A stretch of DNA of 64,000 nucleotides from Microvelia longipes (GCA_018340805.1 JACMZG010001870.1:49351115-49415114); one strand, 5' to 3'; positions 1-12,600 are shown, numbered from the stretch's first letter. The notes: generated by a model from the sequence alone, not told the origin. Numbers and translations are program-made.

Positions 1-167
1 GATATAACTTGAATCATTTTGACCAACAAGATGTAACTTCATATACACTTGCCTAAATAAGCGTATATATTTAAATCTGTGGCTAAATTAGCAAATATAT
101 ACGCTTTTTTACCAATAAGATTGAAATATATAAGCATAAAAATAGCGACTTTTATTCCTACAGGAAA

Positions 168-296
168 TTCGCTAAAAGAAAGATAAACGTCTCTCCATAG
201 ATAATTTTGTTTATTTACAAACTACGCAAAGCGCTAAATAAATAATTTGTAAACATACAATGTTATCTGTGTAGAGACTTTTTATCTTTCTTTTTT
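168..296. repeat. 3'-end motif of HINE-like repeat plus short inverted-repeat element
   Basis: The string ggaaattcgctaaaa near 167-181 matches the 3' end of the complex repeats that finish at 16824 and 39926. It is followed by inverted arms: AAAGAAAGATAAACGTCTCT near 177-197 pairs imperfectly with AGAGACTTTTTATCTTTCTTT near 274-294. This looks like a small hairpin insertion or a decayed repeat end. Confidence 0.4.
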
Positions 297-419
297 AGTT
301 AAAATTGACTTTGTGCTTATCCTAGAACTTTTTTGTATAATAATACTTATAAATAAATGGCTAACATAAATACAACTAACAGAAAAATTAAAACAAAAAT
401 CGAACATTTTTTTTTGGTG

Positions 420-557
420 CTGTACTTAAAATTTATTTAAAAAAATTGAAATAATTGTAGAATATTATAATTTTATAAAACTAGATATTCTTTGTTGTTC
501 GTTGGTATGACAAGGTTGGTTAAATAAAATTGTTGTTGGACATGCTGGCTTCTACCA
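420..557 (-). other. TIA1: probable 3' UTR of the TIA-1/TIAR gene with AATAAA signal
   Basis: The minus strand after the TGA is AT-rich and carries AATAAA at 437-432, about 120 bases after the stop. This is a plausible polyadenylation signal for the proposed terminal exon. The exact cleavage site cannot be seen. Confidence 0.4.
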
Positions 558-602
558 TCAGACTATGAGACTGGGTGTCAGCCACTCGTCTTCAGCTAGC
601 TG
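558..602 (-). CDS. TIA1: probable terminal coding exon of TIA-1/TIAR homologue
   Basis: A pyrimidine-rich acceptor (gatattttacag) precedes 602 on the minus strand. The preceding TIA exon ends in phase 0 at 5905, and this exon read in phase 0 gives QLAEDEWLTPSLIV followed by TGA at 560-558. The acidic, Trp-containing tail ends the Gln/Ala-rich C-terminal region. The acceptor is followed by another CAG, a NAGNAG arrangement, so either Q or no Q could be included without changing frame. An AATAAA lies about 120 bases downstream. The join to the 5905 exon is inferred from splice signals, phase and the polyA signal, not from recognised homology of these 14 residues. A GC-richer minus-strand patch at 2700-2810 was considered instead, but it has no convincing acceptor. 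Confidence 0.5.
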   Translation of the reverse strand, partial: QLAEDEWLTPSLIV

Positions 603-3600
603 CTGTAAAATATCACCACATCATCACAACTCATCGAAGAATTTAGCACCATAGGTGAATTAAGAAGGATGGTTTTTTACAGTCAGGGTTTAAATTAGAT
701 TACTCAAGCCCGGATGTATGTAAATATATACATTTACATAAACTTTTAAATAGTTATTAAATTAGGTATAATATTAAATTTAAAAAAAAGGGTTATAATT
801 AACTTTAAAAAACTATGATTTCGAGGAATAAAGTAATGACCCAAGGAAACTGTAACTGGCTACGTCACAGGGGGGTTCGGGTGAAACGTATTACCTGGAA
901 TGTGGACGGTTCTAAAGGTGTCCCCTGTGCTAGGATTTAATTTTAGGGATAGTTTAAGATAATCTAATTTAAAAGTGATGAGTTAAGCTCTCTTATTAAT
1001 TCACTTCGGTACCAACCTAATGGATTTTGGGTATATATAAAATTTGATTAAACTTAAAAAAATGTCTTATCTCCACTAATAAAGTCACTGAGTTTAACTT
1101 GAATCTAAAGCTAGTTTCCCAAACAAATCATTACATACATTGACACATAAAACCATATACTAACCCAAACAAGTAGTGTTTTCCCAGCATCATAAAAAGT
1201 GTCAATGTGTACAACCTTATTTTGAGATTCATTTGACAAAGTATAGGATTTCGTTAATAGATTTAGCACTTAATAGATTAAAGATACAGATTTACCCGTA
1301 AAAACATAATGTAATGGATTATTTAATTGCATTTTGATGAGTATGACAAGGAACGTATTTCCATATATTTGACCAGAACACATTATCGGATTGGATTCTT
1401 TGAACGTATTTCAGAAAGTTTTCCATATATTTGACCAGAACACATTATCGGATTGGATTCTTTGAACGTATTTCAGAAAGTTTTCCATATATTTGACCAG
1501 AACACATTATCGGATTGGATTCTTTGAACGTATTTCAAAAGTTTTCCATATATTTGACCAGAAACACATTATCGGATTGGATTCTTTGAACGTATTTCAG
1601 AAAGTTTTCCATATATTTGACCAGAACACATTATCGGATTGGATTCTTTATTTTTTTAACATGAAACAAATACCAGGACAAGTAGCTACCGTCTTTTCTT
1701 GCTCGATATATTCGCCGCTGAGTTGATTTATAGTTAACACTGTAAATTAGAAACGAGAAAGTTTGCGCAAAAATATATCTATATAATGAGGAAACTCACT
1801 ACTCTTAACTTTTTTCGAGTCTCAAGGAAACTGTCCGACATCTCTGAAAACGTTAGTTCATGAACTCAACAAGTATAAAAATAAATTCGCTCTCATATAT
1901 TTTTTACTTTTAACAACTCTTATTCTCATCGTTAGCACCCGTTAAATAGATACAATTTAATATTTATTACTATATCAGTATTAAATTATATTCGAAAATT
2001 TATCGAGAACAACTTATCAATACGAGCAAACATTGAACATGACGGTATCTACTTCTAAACATTTAAAACAAATTAACCACCATCTTGTTCAGAGAAAAAT
2101 ATAATACTCAATATTAAAGAAATCCACAAAAGATAACTACAATTATATCTTATTAATTTATATCTTTATAAATGTAAACACATTAAAAAATGTATAGGTA
2201 AATAAAAAAATAAAATAAACAAAAGAGCAAAATAAAAAAATGAGATTAAATATTATGAATGGAAAATAAGAAATAAATAAAGGCACGTCTATGGATAATA
2301 AAAACAACACTAGTGAAGAGAAATGTGCAATACACATAACCCGCACTTTAAATAAAAATATATATATTATTTAATAATACATAAATGTACTAAAAAACAA
2401 GTATTTGGTTTAGTGCTATTTTAACATCAGGCATTAGACATAATAGATTGTTTCCAATATTAAGTCCAAGAGCTTCCGCTATCCTACGGCTCGCAAGTTA
2501 AAATATATTTTTAGAGGGAAAATTATAGTGAGATATTGGCTTACAATTATCTTAAATTTAATATTACTTACAAGCTGATATCGTAGCTAATTACTTTGTA
2601 GCTTAGTTAATATCTCTAAGAAAAATAAGCTATAAAGTAATCAAAGACTTTAATTGATAGCAACATAAAATAAAATATAAAACTGTTATTTTGAATAAAA
2701 CAAAAGAGAAATATTGTAGCGGGATGAATCATATCTACCATGTGCTTGACTTGCAGGAGCGTTAGGATTCCCACAACAAGGTTAGGGTTTTCCACCATTG
2801 CCATTTTAAAGCACAGAAACTATATTTCGGAAAACATTGTTGGTATTATTGTTGTATTCAATGTACTAATAAGTTAGTAGTTTTATTTTCTTTTTAGAAT
2901 TTAAATTTCTTGAAGACTACAGTCCTTTATAAATATTAATTTATTTAATAACCTTTATTGTTTTGATTAATAAAATTATTGTTATGATGCTAAAATAAAG
3001 ATGACTTACAACCGAAGAGACATACATTTATACATATAATATAAGGTAAAAATATATATATTCCCACAGAAATGGCTAAAACAGAGACCTTCAGCCACTG
3101 AAGTTACCATGTGGCCTATAAGGGCTAAGGGTCATATTGCTATGACCCGTGATTCAATCGTCCCTCGGTCACTTTTGAATTAACTTTTTAATGTATTGTC
3201 TTAGCTTAGCATCGCTTTGAGGTGGCATTTTAGTTCTCTTATGGCATTTGGTTAGTCATATTATTTCTAGGCAACTTACATATTTCAAATAACAATAAAT
3301 AACAACACACAGATAAAATGTGCAACTAAATGTAATGCAGTGATTTTAAACACGTAAAGCAACTATTTAACTCAAGCTATGTAGCAAGAAAACATATTGA
3401 CGAAATTGCTAATAATGCGCTGGATAATAACATATGTTTCTTCTAAGAAGTAATCTCAAAGTATTAAGAACAAACGTTCTTAATTTTGCGTTATAAGTCT
3501 TAAAGTCTAGCTCCCACTCAATTAATGCCATGGAATAAATAGGCAAGATTTGTAAAACAGAGAGTTTTTGAACACAAAACAGAATTTAAATCTGAAAGGA

Positions 3601-5904
3601 AATTCACAAAGGAACAGAGAGATAAATGAGAAGAGAAAAGCGAAATAAAAAGACTAAAGCTTTTATGTTTTCTGCTAAACGGATTCTTTTAAATCTGTTA
3701 AGAAAGTCATTGTAGGAGACCTATTTTTGCAATTTATTTTTAAACAGAATTCTTTTCTAATAGCAAAATATTAAGTGGAATCTTCAGCAAATATTCGCGT
3801 TCGCCAACTGAATTTCGACATTCACATTAGTTACAACAAACAGGTGTCTCATGTTCTAATTAATTCTAGGGCATATAACAATATAACGACCTATCAGATA
3901 ATGGAAGAGATCAAATATGAATCTCTAGAAGCCTCTACCACAATAATAATTCCTACCAAATGTCTTTAGCTACACATGGGGGCTTCATAAGGGGTAAACC
4001 CTACGGAAACTGCATCAAATGGAAAATTAAATATGTCAGTTATTATGACACGCATGCACTAGGAAGGTTCGTATTTATCCACACATCCACCAACATTTGT
4101 TTGATTTTTGGGTTCTTAAGGTGCAGAAACATTGACATTTAATAAAAAAAAGTAGGTGAAATATTTCAGATTATGAGGTGGCTTTTATTTCATATTACAA
4201 AGCTTTCCCCTCCTATTACAGAGATATGAAGTGTGTTGATAAACGACACCAAATAAAAATGAATTAAATCTCGGTTTAAAAAACAAAATAATACACCTAC
4301 CTATTAGCTATATACACAGTAACTAACTATTATCAATGAATAAGTTTAAGTTATCAAACTGACGAGCAGTTGACTAAATCGATTCTTTAAAAGTCATTCA
4401 AAGAGCAATATTTTTAGAAAAATCGAGACTATCTTTTCTATAACTACTTTTAAGTTTCTAGGAATTTTTTCCGGTTACGAAACGAGTGAGTGAATACATT
4501 ATGTGTTATTTTGAGAAAAAGTTAAAAATAGATATGAAATAAAATTAAAATCAAGTAATAAATAAGAAAAAAATCAAAGAACAATGCCAATGAGAAGATA
4601 ATAAAAGACAATAAGAGTAAAAATAAACATAATCAAAAATGAAATGCAGACAGCAAGCATGCAAAGAAAGGAATAAATGATAAATAATTTAAGTAAAAAT
4701 ACAACAATTTTCTCTAAATTTCTTGGACTATTTTATATTAATTTAATTGATGTTTTTTTTATAAATTTGGGACACTTTTAACGATTTCCTAAAAAGTAAA
4801 CCGATATAAATTAGCCCAAAATTAATTTTCCGAGCCTAGAAGAGCAATCAGTAAGTGAACTCTTTATTAATCTAGTAGCCTTTTAAAACATTCTTATATG
4901 AAGCCAGAATTGTTTATAGCTTCTCTTTATGGAATCGGCAGTTATCGTTTCTCATATGTCTTACCGCCCACTAAAACTATATTAACTGTAATCCTTGAAA
5001 GACAAAATATTTTATTTAAAGAATTTTTTAACATAATACCTAATAGTATAAGTGTTTTAATTGTTAAGACATTTAGTAATATTACACTTGAGTTGACTTA
5101 TAGGATACTTTGCCAGTGAGAGAGCCAAGACCAGCAAAATAAAGACCACTAGATGGTTGAGTTTAGAATAATTTTTACTGAAAAAAATGAAGATTAACGA
5201 CTTAATCTTAATTTAACGTTTTCTCGTTATTTAACGAGTTTATCGAAATTGTATTCCTATTATACTGAGAAAACCAGTTCAGTATCACCAACATTAAATT
5301 CTAAAAAAACTGTCCTAGACCTTTGAAAATGGACTCAATCACATTTTGATACCTCTTTTGGTAAAATGTTGAAAAGGACACCATTAATATACTTAGAAAA
5401 AGCTCTTTTAAAAACTAAATTTAAATTAATTTATTAACATGGGAAGTGAAGTTAAAATGGGCCGGATCATCCGTGTTTGATGCGACTTAAACACTGAAAA
5501 TTTGCTAAATACATGGAATAATGTGATTGGTCGAAGGTCTCTGTTTCTTTATATTTTAGAAACATAAAATCTGTTGAGGTGCATTCAAAATGTTCCTATC
5601 ATTTTTTTAACAAATACTTATAGTTGCAAGTTTAACGACTACAACGCATTTTTTTATCACAATAAGCCAACGTAAAAAGTTAACAAAATAAAAATTCTAC
5701 TTGTTAGTTATCTAAAACTTCTTCACGAAAATAAAATGACGGAAAGTTTATAGACTGTTAAATCATCATAAATCTGATAGTATACATATGAGAAAAGCAA
5801 AACATATTTTTATTTTCAGCGCAAATATAAGAAGAGTAAAGATAAATAAGAAGCAAAAAGTATAGATAGGACAAACTAAAGGTCGAAAGAATAGTTGATT
5901 ATAC
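603..5904 (-). other. TIA1: intron of TIA-1/TIAR homologue (last intron)
   Basis: The intron begins with GTATAA after 5905 and ends with TTTTACAG at 603. It is AT-rich and holds a 62-bp tandem array at 1352-1648. Short ORFs such as 3775-3969 and 4898-5119 show no domain and no splice support. Apart from the tandem array and the GC-richer patch at 2700-2810, I see no gene in it. Confidence 0.5.
1352..1648. repeat. 62-bp tandem repeat, about 4.7 copies
   Basis: The phrase gaccagaacacattatcgg recurs at 1371, 1433, 1495, about 1556 and about 1619, a spacing of 61-63 bases. The unit also contains ggattctttgaacgtatttc and aaagttttccatatatt. Copies are nearly identical. The first copy lacks about 10 bases and the fourth has compensating one-base changes. 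This is a young minisatellite. Confidence 0.92.
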
Positions 5905-6070
5905 CTGAAATTGGTGCATAGTGGGGTAGGCCGTGGCTGCGGCCATCATTCCAGCAGTGGCGGGGGTTGGTTGCTGCAGTGCTGCCCCTTGTGCGGCCAC
6001 AGCTGATGCCAGCTGCTGACCTGGTAGCTGGGGTTGTGTTGGCCAACCTGCTAGTTGCATTCCCATTCGA
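5905..6070 (-). CDS. TIA1: TIA-1/TIAR C-terminal region exon (Gln/Ala-rich)
   Basis: Read on the minus strand from 6070, with its first base completing an AGT codon from the previous exon, this gives SRMGMQLAGWPTQPQLPGQQ and then an Ala/Gln/Pro/Met-rich stretch ending YPTMHQFQ. The acceptor is gtgtttag before 6070 and the donor is CAG|GTATAA at 5904. The 166-bp exon enters in phase 2 and leaves in phase 0. It is much richer in GC than the flanking introns. In TIA-1/TIAR proteins this C-terminal Gln-rich, prion-like region drives stress-granule assembly, while the RRMs bind U-rich RNA. The assignment rests on residue composition and collinearity with the RRM3 exons upstream. Confidence 0.88.
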
Positions 6071-6471
6071 CTAAACACAGATATATTTAAAATGTTGATT
6101 TAAGCTATTTTTAAAATATCAAGTAGAAAGTAAGGTTATATTAAAATTAACTGATGAGCCAGAGCAGCTTTTTTATTAAAAAAAAAACAAATTATACACT
6201 TGAATCCAATAAATACAAGGAACTTGTAAACTGTTTTTGACGGTGCTACTAAGTTAAAAAAGCAGGGGATTCGGAAATATTTGAAAACATTCCCTTCATC
6301 AAACTTGCCGCTAACTGCCTGTACTTGACGGACACACATCTGGGCTAAGGCTAAGTACGCAAGTTAAGTCAACTGTAAAGTGAGAGTTGTGAAAAGAGAT
6401 GACACTGTTTAACTTATTAAAGCCGTTGCCTTAACCAACACTTAATCAATGACACAACTTTAACAAGTGGA

Positions 6472-6967
6472 CAAAGATCTTGAATAAAGGCGATGAAGTA
6501 TTAAGAAACTATTTTGACCCCATGGACGTTGTATTAGATAGAGTAATGTTTATAGCAAAAAAGGCCCGAAACTCAGGTTATGTAACAAGTATAAGTCGAG
6601 TTTGCTCCCTAAATTTCTTCTATTATTGTCGTTTGGTGTTTCGTAATTTCAGTTACCTTTGTTACTTGCTAAGTCAATTAAAATAAAACAGTTAAAATGC
6701 AAAAGATATTACTTTTTACTATTTGTTTATAACCTTCTCAATATGCAAAACTACAGGAACCCATCAGGAGGTAAGTTTGCCTCTAAATTTAGGACCTGCG
6801 CAGTTAATGTAATGATTATAAGCAAGCGCAGTTTGTACCAATCTTGTGTCGTTTGTTTTTAACAAGTGTTTTGTGATGGATACTTCACTATTATTTTATT
6901 CTTGATAAAATGCCACTTGGTTATATGGCAAATCATCGTGTGTCATCCCTTTTTTTTAAGATCCTTG
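6472..6967. mobile_element. hAT-like MITE, family A, copy 1
   Basis: The terminal inverted repeats are CAAAGATCTTGAATAAAGG on the left and the complement of AAGATCCTTG on the right. The flanking 8-bp duplication is CAAGTGGA (6464-6471) and CATGTGGA (6968-6975), 7 of 8 matching. The element is 496 bp, lies in a TIA intron and has no transposase. The interior is homologous to 10646-11172 and 21932-22382, for example the shared aggtaagtttgcctctaaa. Confidence 0.85.
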
Positions 6968-7337
6968 CATGTGGACATGGCTACAACATGGTGTTGTAGA
7001 TCATAGATATATTACGTAAAACTGTTGTTGAAGGAGAAGCTTTGGTTGTAAGAGAAGTTTACGGTAGGGCAGTAACTTTAATTCATTCCAGAACTTACAA
7101 TTCATTATTGAATTATATTGTAAAAATAATTAATTAAATTATCAACAATTAAAACAAAGTATAAACTAGTAAAATTGGGCTGTTTAAGAAATTATTAACT
7201 AAGTAATGACGAACTATTTTTATTCGAAGATTAAAGGATAACGGTTAATAATCTGCGTAACTATTAGTTTGTTATAGAAATGATTTTCTAGCCTAATACA
7301 GGTAATGGGAAGGCAATGGTTATTTTGTAACGTTTAC

Positions 7338-7513
7338 CTCATATAGCCAGCTTGCTGATATCCAAGGTGACCGTAGGTATAGGCACCCTGCATGCCTTGC
7401 AGAAACTGACCCTGCATCTGGGCAGCGGGGTAGGCTGACTGTGGGTACCAGTAACCCAGCTGCTGGCCGTAGGGATATGGAAACTGACCACTAGTCAGCG
7501 GCTGGAGACAAAC
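7338..7513 (-). CDS. TIA1: TIA-1/TIAR C-terminal region exon (Tyr/Gly/Gln-rich)
   Basis: The acceptor tgtgttacag precedes 7513 and the donor ATGAG|GTAAAC follows 7338. The exon is 176 bp, enters in phase 0 and leaves in phase 2. It encodes VCLQPLTSGQFPYPYGQQLG, then YWYPQSAYPAAQMQGQF and LQGMQGAYTYGHLGYQQAGYM. Tyr/Gln/Gly/Pro-rich sequence of this kind follows RRM3 in insect TIA-1/TIAR (Rox8) proteins and forms the low-complexity aggregation-prone tail. Phases match the exons at 13660-13789 upstream and 5905-6070 downstream. GC content is clearly above the surrounding introns. Confidence 0.9.
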
Positions 7514-7584
7514 CTGTAACACAAGCATCAAATAGTATTTATTTCAATTAGTATCCTAGAGGAACCCCAAGAGGTCTGATGATT

Positions 7585-7630
7585 AACACATGAATCTAAT
7601 ATTAAGACCATCCGGGTTCGAACTAGGTCA
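7585..7630 (+). repeat. possible tRNA-derived repeat fragment (B-box-like)
   Basis: The sequence ccgggttcgaactagg contains GGTTCGAAC, a good pol III B-box match. Upstream sequence only weakly resembles an A box, and no cloverleaf can be drawn. Probably a decayed SINE rather than a tRNA gene. Confidence 0.3.
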
Positions 7631-7820
7631 GTGCTTTAAGGATTCATACACGAGTAATAGAAACTCTTGAATGTACAGCCCTTTCAAACGAACATTAGGC
7701 CGATTTTTTTCCTAACCAGTGTGATTTAAGGCAGGGAAAAAGATCGCCAACCATAAATTACAAAATTTAGGCCCATCAATAATAGTTCATAGAAACAAAT
7801 ATACTAGATGTACCAAAATA

Positions 7821-8393
7821 TAATCCTTAATAATATAGGAAAAACATGGTCCTAGAGTTTTAAAAATGGTACCTTCCCCTGTGAGTTGATTTGCGCGAGT
7901 TCAAATTTACGAGAGTTTATAGTCATTACCCAAATATACTAACGTTTTTACCACTTTTGGTAACATTAAAGAGTTAAATTAGAGCATAGCCTAAAAAACA
8001 ACAGGTTAGGAAATCAATGTAACTTCTGAAAAAATTGATACCAGTATCACCATGTTCTGTAAATTTTCTCAATGCTATTGTTATATTGTTATACTATAGA
8101 TTTATGTTCAAAAACACAACAAACAAGTATATTCTTTTTTAGAAAAATCTATGATATATATCAAATGATAGTTTAGTGAAAACATTACCAGAATATGGTG
8201 ACATTGATATAAAATTTATATCATTAAATGTGTAATTTAATTTTTTTTAAGTTACCAAAAGTGGTGACAAAATTATCATATTTGGGTGATAGTTACAAAA
8301 GAATAAATTTGAACTCGCACAGATCAACTAAGAAGAGATAGAGACCATTTTCAAAAGTCTAGAACCATATTTTCCCTTTGATTTTAAGGATAA
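7821..8393. mobile_element. MITE-like element with long imperfect terminal inverted repeats (family L)
   Basis: The left arm (7821 to about 7965) and right arm (about 8255 to 8393) are imperfect inverted copies over more than 120 bp. Shared strings include ATCCTTAA, ATGGTCCTAGA/ATGGTTCTAGA, GCGAGTTCAAATTTA and CCACTTTTGGTAAC. The middle is AT-rich and non-coding. A diverged relative of the left half lies at 41073-41520. I did not find a clear target-site duplication. Confidence 0.7.
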
Positions 8394-9379
8394 AACATCG
8401 TGCATCTAAAATGGTTCTACTCTGTATGTATAGATAAAGTTCAGCCATATTTTCACAAGATTAGAAATCTTTAGTCTTCTCATCTTAGAAACTCACTAAA
8501 CTAAATTTAGGGTAACGCAAAATCTAACAATTTAACCTAATTTCTTATTTATTGACGAGATCAAAGACTCTTACATAAAAACCAAAACAGTCACGACTGG
8601 GATTGGACCTGTAGTAAGAGACTATCCAACTACTTAAGTAGCAATAAATTAGGTAAGAATTACTACATTCATATTAATACAAGTCAAGTACTTAAAATTT
8701 ATGTATAAAACATTTTATTAGACATTTTTTTACAGCATTTATACCGGAACTACCAACTGCTTGTTTCTTAAATTGAACTTGATGGGAAGGACGAACATGG
8801 TAGGAAGGGGGGATGTGGTAAAGATGAGAACAAGATAAGACGAGAGACACGATAGAAAGGGGGTCATAGTAGGGAGGGTACATGTAATCAAGATAAAGTA
8901 CAGGCCATCAAAATGTTACTTTAAACTCTGTTTTTATGACTCCCCCTCTCTCCTTTCCAAAGGATCAGTCGGTCCCTTCCAGAGCAAGTTTTTACAATCT
9001 TATCATTACCTGGATCTCTCAAAGGACTTAAAAAACATGTAAAACTAAGTATATAGTTTTATTAAAGATGTGAAGTCATAAAGAAACAGCAGCGTAGCTT
9101 AAATTTCGATATTACAACGTAAAACAATTTATGATACATAAAACAATTATAATAAAAAATTATAATTTAATTGTAGAAGACTACCTTTAATAGAAATAAG
9201 TCTTTACTAAAGAATTGCCCAGAAAAAACCTAATAGAACATTAAAGGAAAATTATTCTAGGAAAGCAGTTTCTATTATCATTTAACTTATTTTTCTTTAT
9301 TTTAAACGACCTCCATAATTTTTATTGCATTACAAAAATTTTAAAACTAACTTTATATCCTATGACTCACAGAAATAAA
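8394..9379. other. intronic DNA without recognisable gene
   Basis: Part of the TIA intron between 7514 and 13659. A reverse-oriented B-box-like string (tgggattggacc, near 8600) suggests a decayed SINE. The short minus ORF at 8692-8883 has no recognisable domain. Confidence 0.5.
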
Positions 9380-10347
9380 AAAAACCTTTAAAAGTTGTAC
9401 CTAGCTGGCAACAACAGGTTGCCAGACTTCAGATTGCTGACTTCAATCAATAAGTTATTTATCTAAAGCTAAACATAGTTTAATGAGATAAAATAGTCAG
9501 CTGCTGGACAAGCTTTAGGCAAATAACTTATAGATAAAACACTAAAATATAAGCTTTGTAATAAGGACAAGAAAAATAGATTTTATAAAAGGTTTATTTG
9601 TTTAATATTACTATCTAAAGTTTTCTCTCAAGGGTTTTAACTAAGACTTAGGGTAAAGGGTCGAGTAGGATGTTCATGGGGGGACGGCACGTTAAGATGT
9701 TGCCCAACATCCCTCCCACCTTGAAATGCTTCATGGTAAGGTAAGGATTCCATGTCCCTTATTTTACTAAGAAAAAACTCCGTTATACTAAAGAGCTTGT
9801 TATTTAGAAAAAGAGGTTATTACCTCGCAGACTAAGAGATTCCGAGAGAGGTGAGCGTGAAATTGACTTGATCATTTTATCTTCTTTTGGTCCTTGGTAG
9901 TCATTGTCGTTGTAGAGATACAACAAGAAAACAACTTTAATTGACTCACTATGAAAAAAAAGAAAAGGGACTAATTTCATTTCAAAAGATCCTTTTTTAT
10001 TTCCCTTATAAAAAGAAATTTTTGATGAAAAAACCTACAGTTCATTTCTAATTCCACTTGAAGAACTATGCTGTAATTTCTTAAGGCAAAACAAAATAAA
10101 ATTATAGCAAAAGAACTAGAAATGCATTTTGAACGGCTAACAGAATAGTAACAATTAAAAATCATTTTTAATCTTATAAAAATTAAAAATAATTGTTTCT
10201 ACTATGAATATAAAAAATTAGACGCACAAATTATAAACTGGAGGCATTTTTAAGTCAGGAATATATATAATGGACAAACCAACAACTCTCGATAATAATT
10301 CTGATTGTGGGGTCGTCATATTAATGTGCTTATAAAAGCATTGAAGA
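9380..10347. repeat. left arm of large inverted duplication
   Basis: Inverted copy of 12601-13596. Landmarks shared in opposite orientation are gttgtacctagctggcaac, ggacaagaaaaatag, the G-rich block near 9676-9690, and attgaagat at the inner end. The arms carry small indels. A short frame in the right arm (12791-13144) is present here only to its mid-point (10165-9977, minus) because of frameshifts, so I do not call it a gene. Confidence 0.88.
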
Positions 10348-10645
10348 TGATGTTAAATTAAAGGGGTACTAATAAAATAAGTTATTTTACTTGAAATCAG
10401 TCTTATGGTTTATACTCCGTGATGCGAACACGGAGCAGAAGAACTACTAGGAGAACAACTACTGGAGCTTTATTTGCTCAGTATTACTATATACAATTAG
10501 CCTATTATGGTCCACTAATAGGAGGGAAAAAGTAATTGTCCTAACCAGTCTTTTAAGCGTGATGTGACTGGCATTGCTATTCTCCTGCTAAGAGAATATA
10601 ATGTATAGCGGCCTCAGACCACTTGTTTATTCCATTAATATATAC

Positions 10646-11172
10646 CGAGGATCTTGAATAAAGGGGATATATTCTTGACGCATTAAGTCGATTTGCCATA
10701 CAAAAAAGTGACCCTATCGAAAACCAAAAAATATAGAGAATTCAACACGAAACACACGTCAAAAACCAACTGCACATGCTTGGTACAAACTGCGCTTTTT
10801 TACAATTTTCATAACAGCAGGTCTTAAATTTTAGAGGCAAACTTACCTCCCAATGGTTTTCCATTGTTTATTGCTTGAGAAGGTTATAACACGCTTAAAT
10901 TATCTCTCACTGAAGTGGCTAAGTGCAGTCTAAAATTTGAAATTAAAAAAGCACAAATGACTTAACAAGCACCACAAATGTAAGAATCATGAGAAGCACA
11001 GAAAAAAAGTTAAGAAGCAAACTCGAAAATCTTGCAACATAACCTGCGTTTGGCGCTCTTTTTTATTATAACCATGGGGAAGGTAAGTTTGCTCCTATTT
11101 CTCTATCTAATACAACTTCTATGGGGGCTGAAATGTTCCGAAATGCGTCATCCCCTTCATTCAAGATCCTGG
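10646..11172. mobile_element. hAT-like MITE, family A, copy 2
   Basis: The ends are CGAGGATCTTGAATAAAGGG and the complement of ATTCAAGATCCTGG. They are flanked by a perfect 8-bp duplication ATATATAC (10638-10645 and 11173-11180). The interior runs in the opposite orientation to the copies at 6472 and 21932, with ttagaggcaaacttacctcc as the complement. It sits in the spacer of the large inverted duplication and has no transposase. Confidence 0.9.
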
Positions 11173-11180
11173 ATATATAC

Positions 11181-12600
11181 TATGCAGTATAAAAATATAC
11201 TTCAAGTCGTCCCACTTCTAAGCAGTTAGTGATTGTCAACCATGACCAAATAAAAAAATGTTTCTCATAAAAAATATTCACAATTTTTTTTTTGGCATTG
11301 GTCGACTTGGACCATACAGCCATATAATATATAATATATCTATACTTGTTCAAAAATTTTGTTATTTCTTCTTGATGTTTGTTATGTTTGAGCACTTGAT
11401 AAATATTTTATTATTTTAATTTATTTTATTGGATTTTAATTATTAAATGATAGTATAGATATACGCATATATATTTTTTTAATTAAAATTTAGCTAAATT
11501 TTTATTTTATAAAGATTTAGCTTATTATTATTAAACGTAGTAACTTAAATGAGAAATAAGATTTCGTATACTATTATTATTTATTGGTTGGAGGAAAGGT
11601 CAGTCGCAGACAGATCGGTAACAAAGATGATAATTCGTGTTGTCTGGAAATAAAAGTTGTGCACTTTTTTTTAAAACATATACATTTAAATTTCAAGTAA
11701 TTTTTTTGTCGACTAACAAAAAATGAAGTGGAATTCCTAAATGAAAATTAGGGACGTATGATTTCTTTTTTAATATTACTGAATGAAAAATAGTTACAGA
11801 GGAAACAGAACTTACTACAAAAGAGAAAAATTCAATAAAGGGAGAAAACATTTTCCTTCATGGATATGCAAACTAACTAGAGAAAAATACCCCATATTTC
11901 TAACACAGAAAATCTTTAGCTCAATAGGTCTAAGAGCATATATCACTTTTACCTTTAAAAAATAGTCTTCCTTTACAAGGAAAGGCACGGGGAAGGGTTG
12001 GTGCCCCCTTAAGATATTTTTAGGGATTGAAAACGTCCCATCATCTCTACATTGAACTATATCAACTACCATATTTCAAAAAAATTGAAGTCCCTCCCCC
12101 TCCCGTGTCTCCTTCTCTAAATTATATGAGACGTTAAGGGCGAACGGTATGAAAAGATTTCCATATACTATCAATAATATTAGAGTATAAAGAGCTGAAA
12201 ACTCTTTTGGCAACCAATATTTTTCAAATATTGGTGGAAAACTCTTTACGTGTATAATGATTTTTTTACATGAACACTTTAAATTTAACAAAAAATTAGT
12301 TTTGTTAGACATGTGAATGGGTTGTAAAATAAGCAAGTGGTCTGACGCGCTACAGATGCCAGTCCTGGTCACAGTTTGTTTGGACAGTATCTGTTTCTTT
12401 CGTTTTAGTGGACAATGATAGGCTCATTGTGTTAACCAACATTAAATTAATAATAATGCAATATAAGAAAAGGTTGCTATAAACTAGCTGCTACCTAGTT
12501 TTAGAGTTACGAAGTATAAACCAAGTAACCGGACTATGAACAAGTAAAAGTTCATAGTCTTGTTCATAGTACTTTATCATTGAAGATAATGCTGCACAAT
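11181..12600. other. spacer of the inverted duplication, no gene recognised
   Basis: AT-rich DNA between MITE copy 2 and the right arm. Short ORFs at 11815-12072 and 12076-12372 on the minus strand show no domain or splice signals that I can connect to a gene. Confidence 0.5.
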
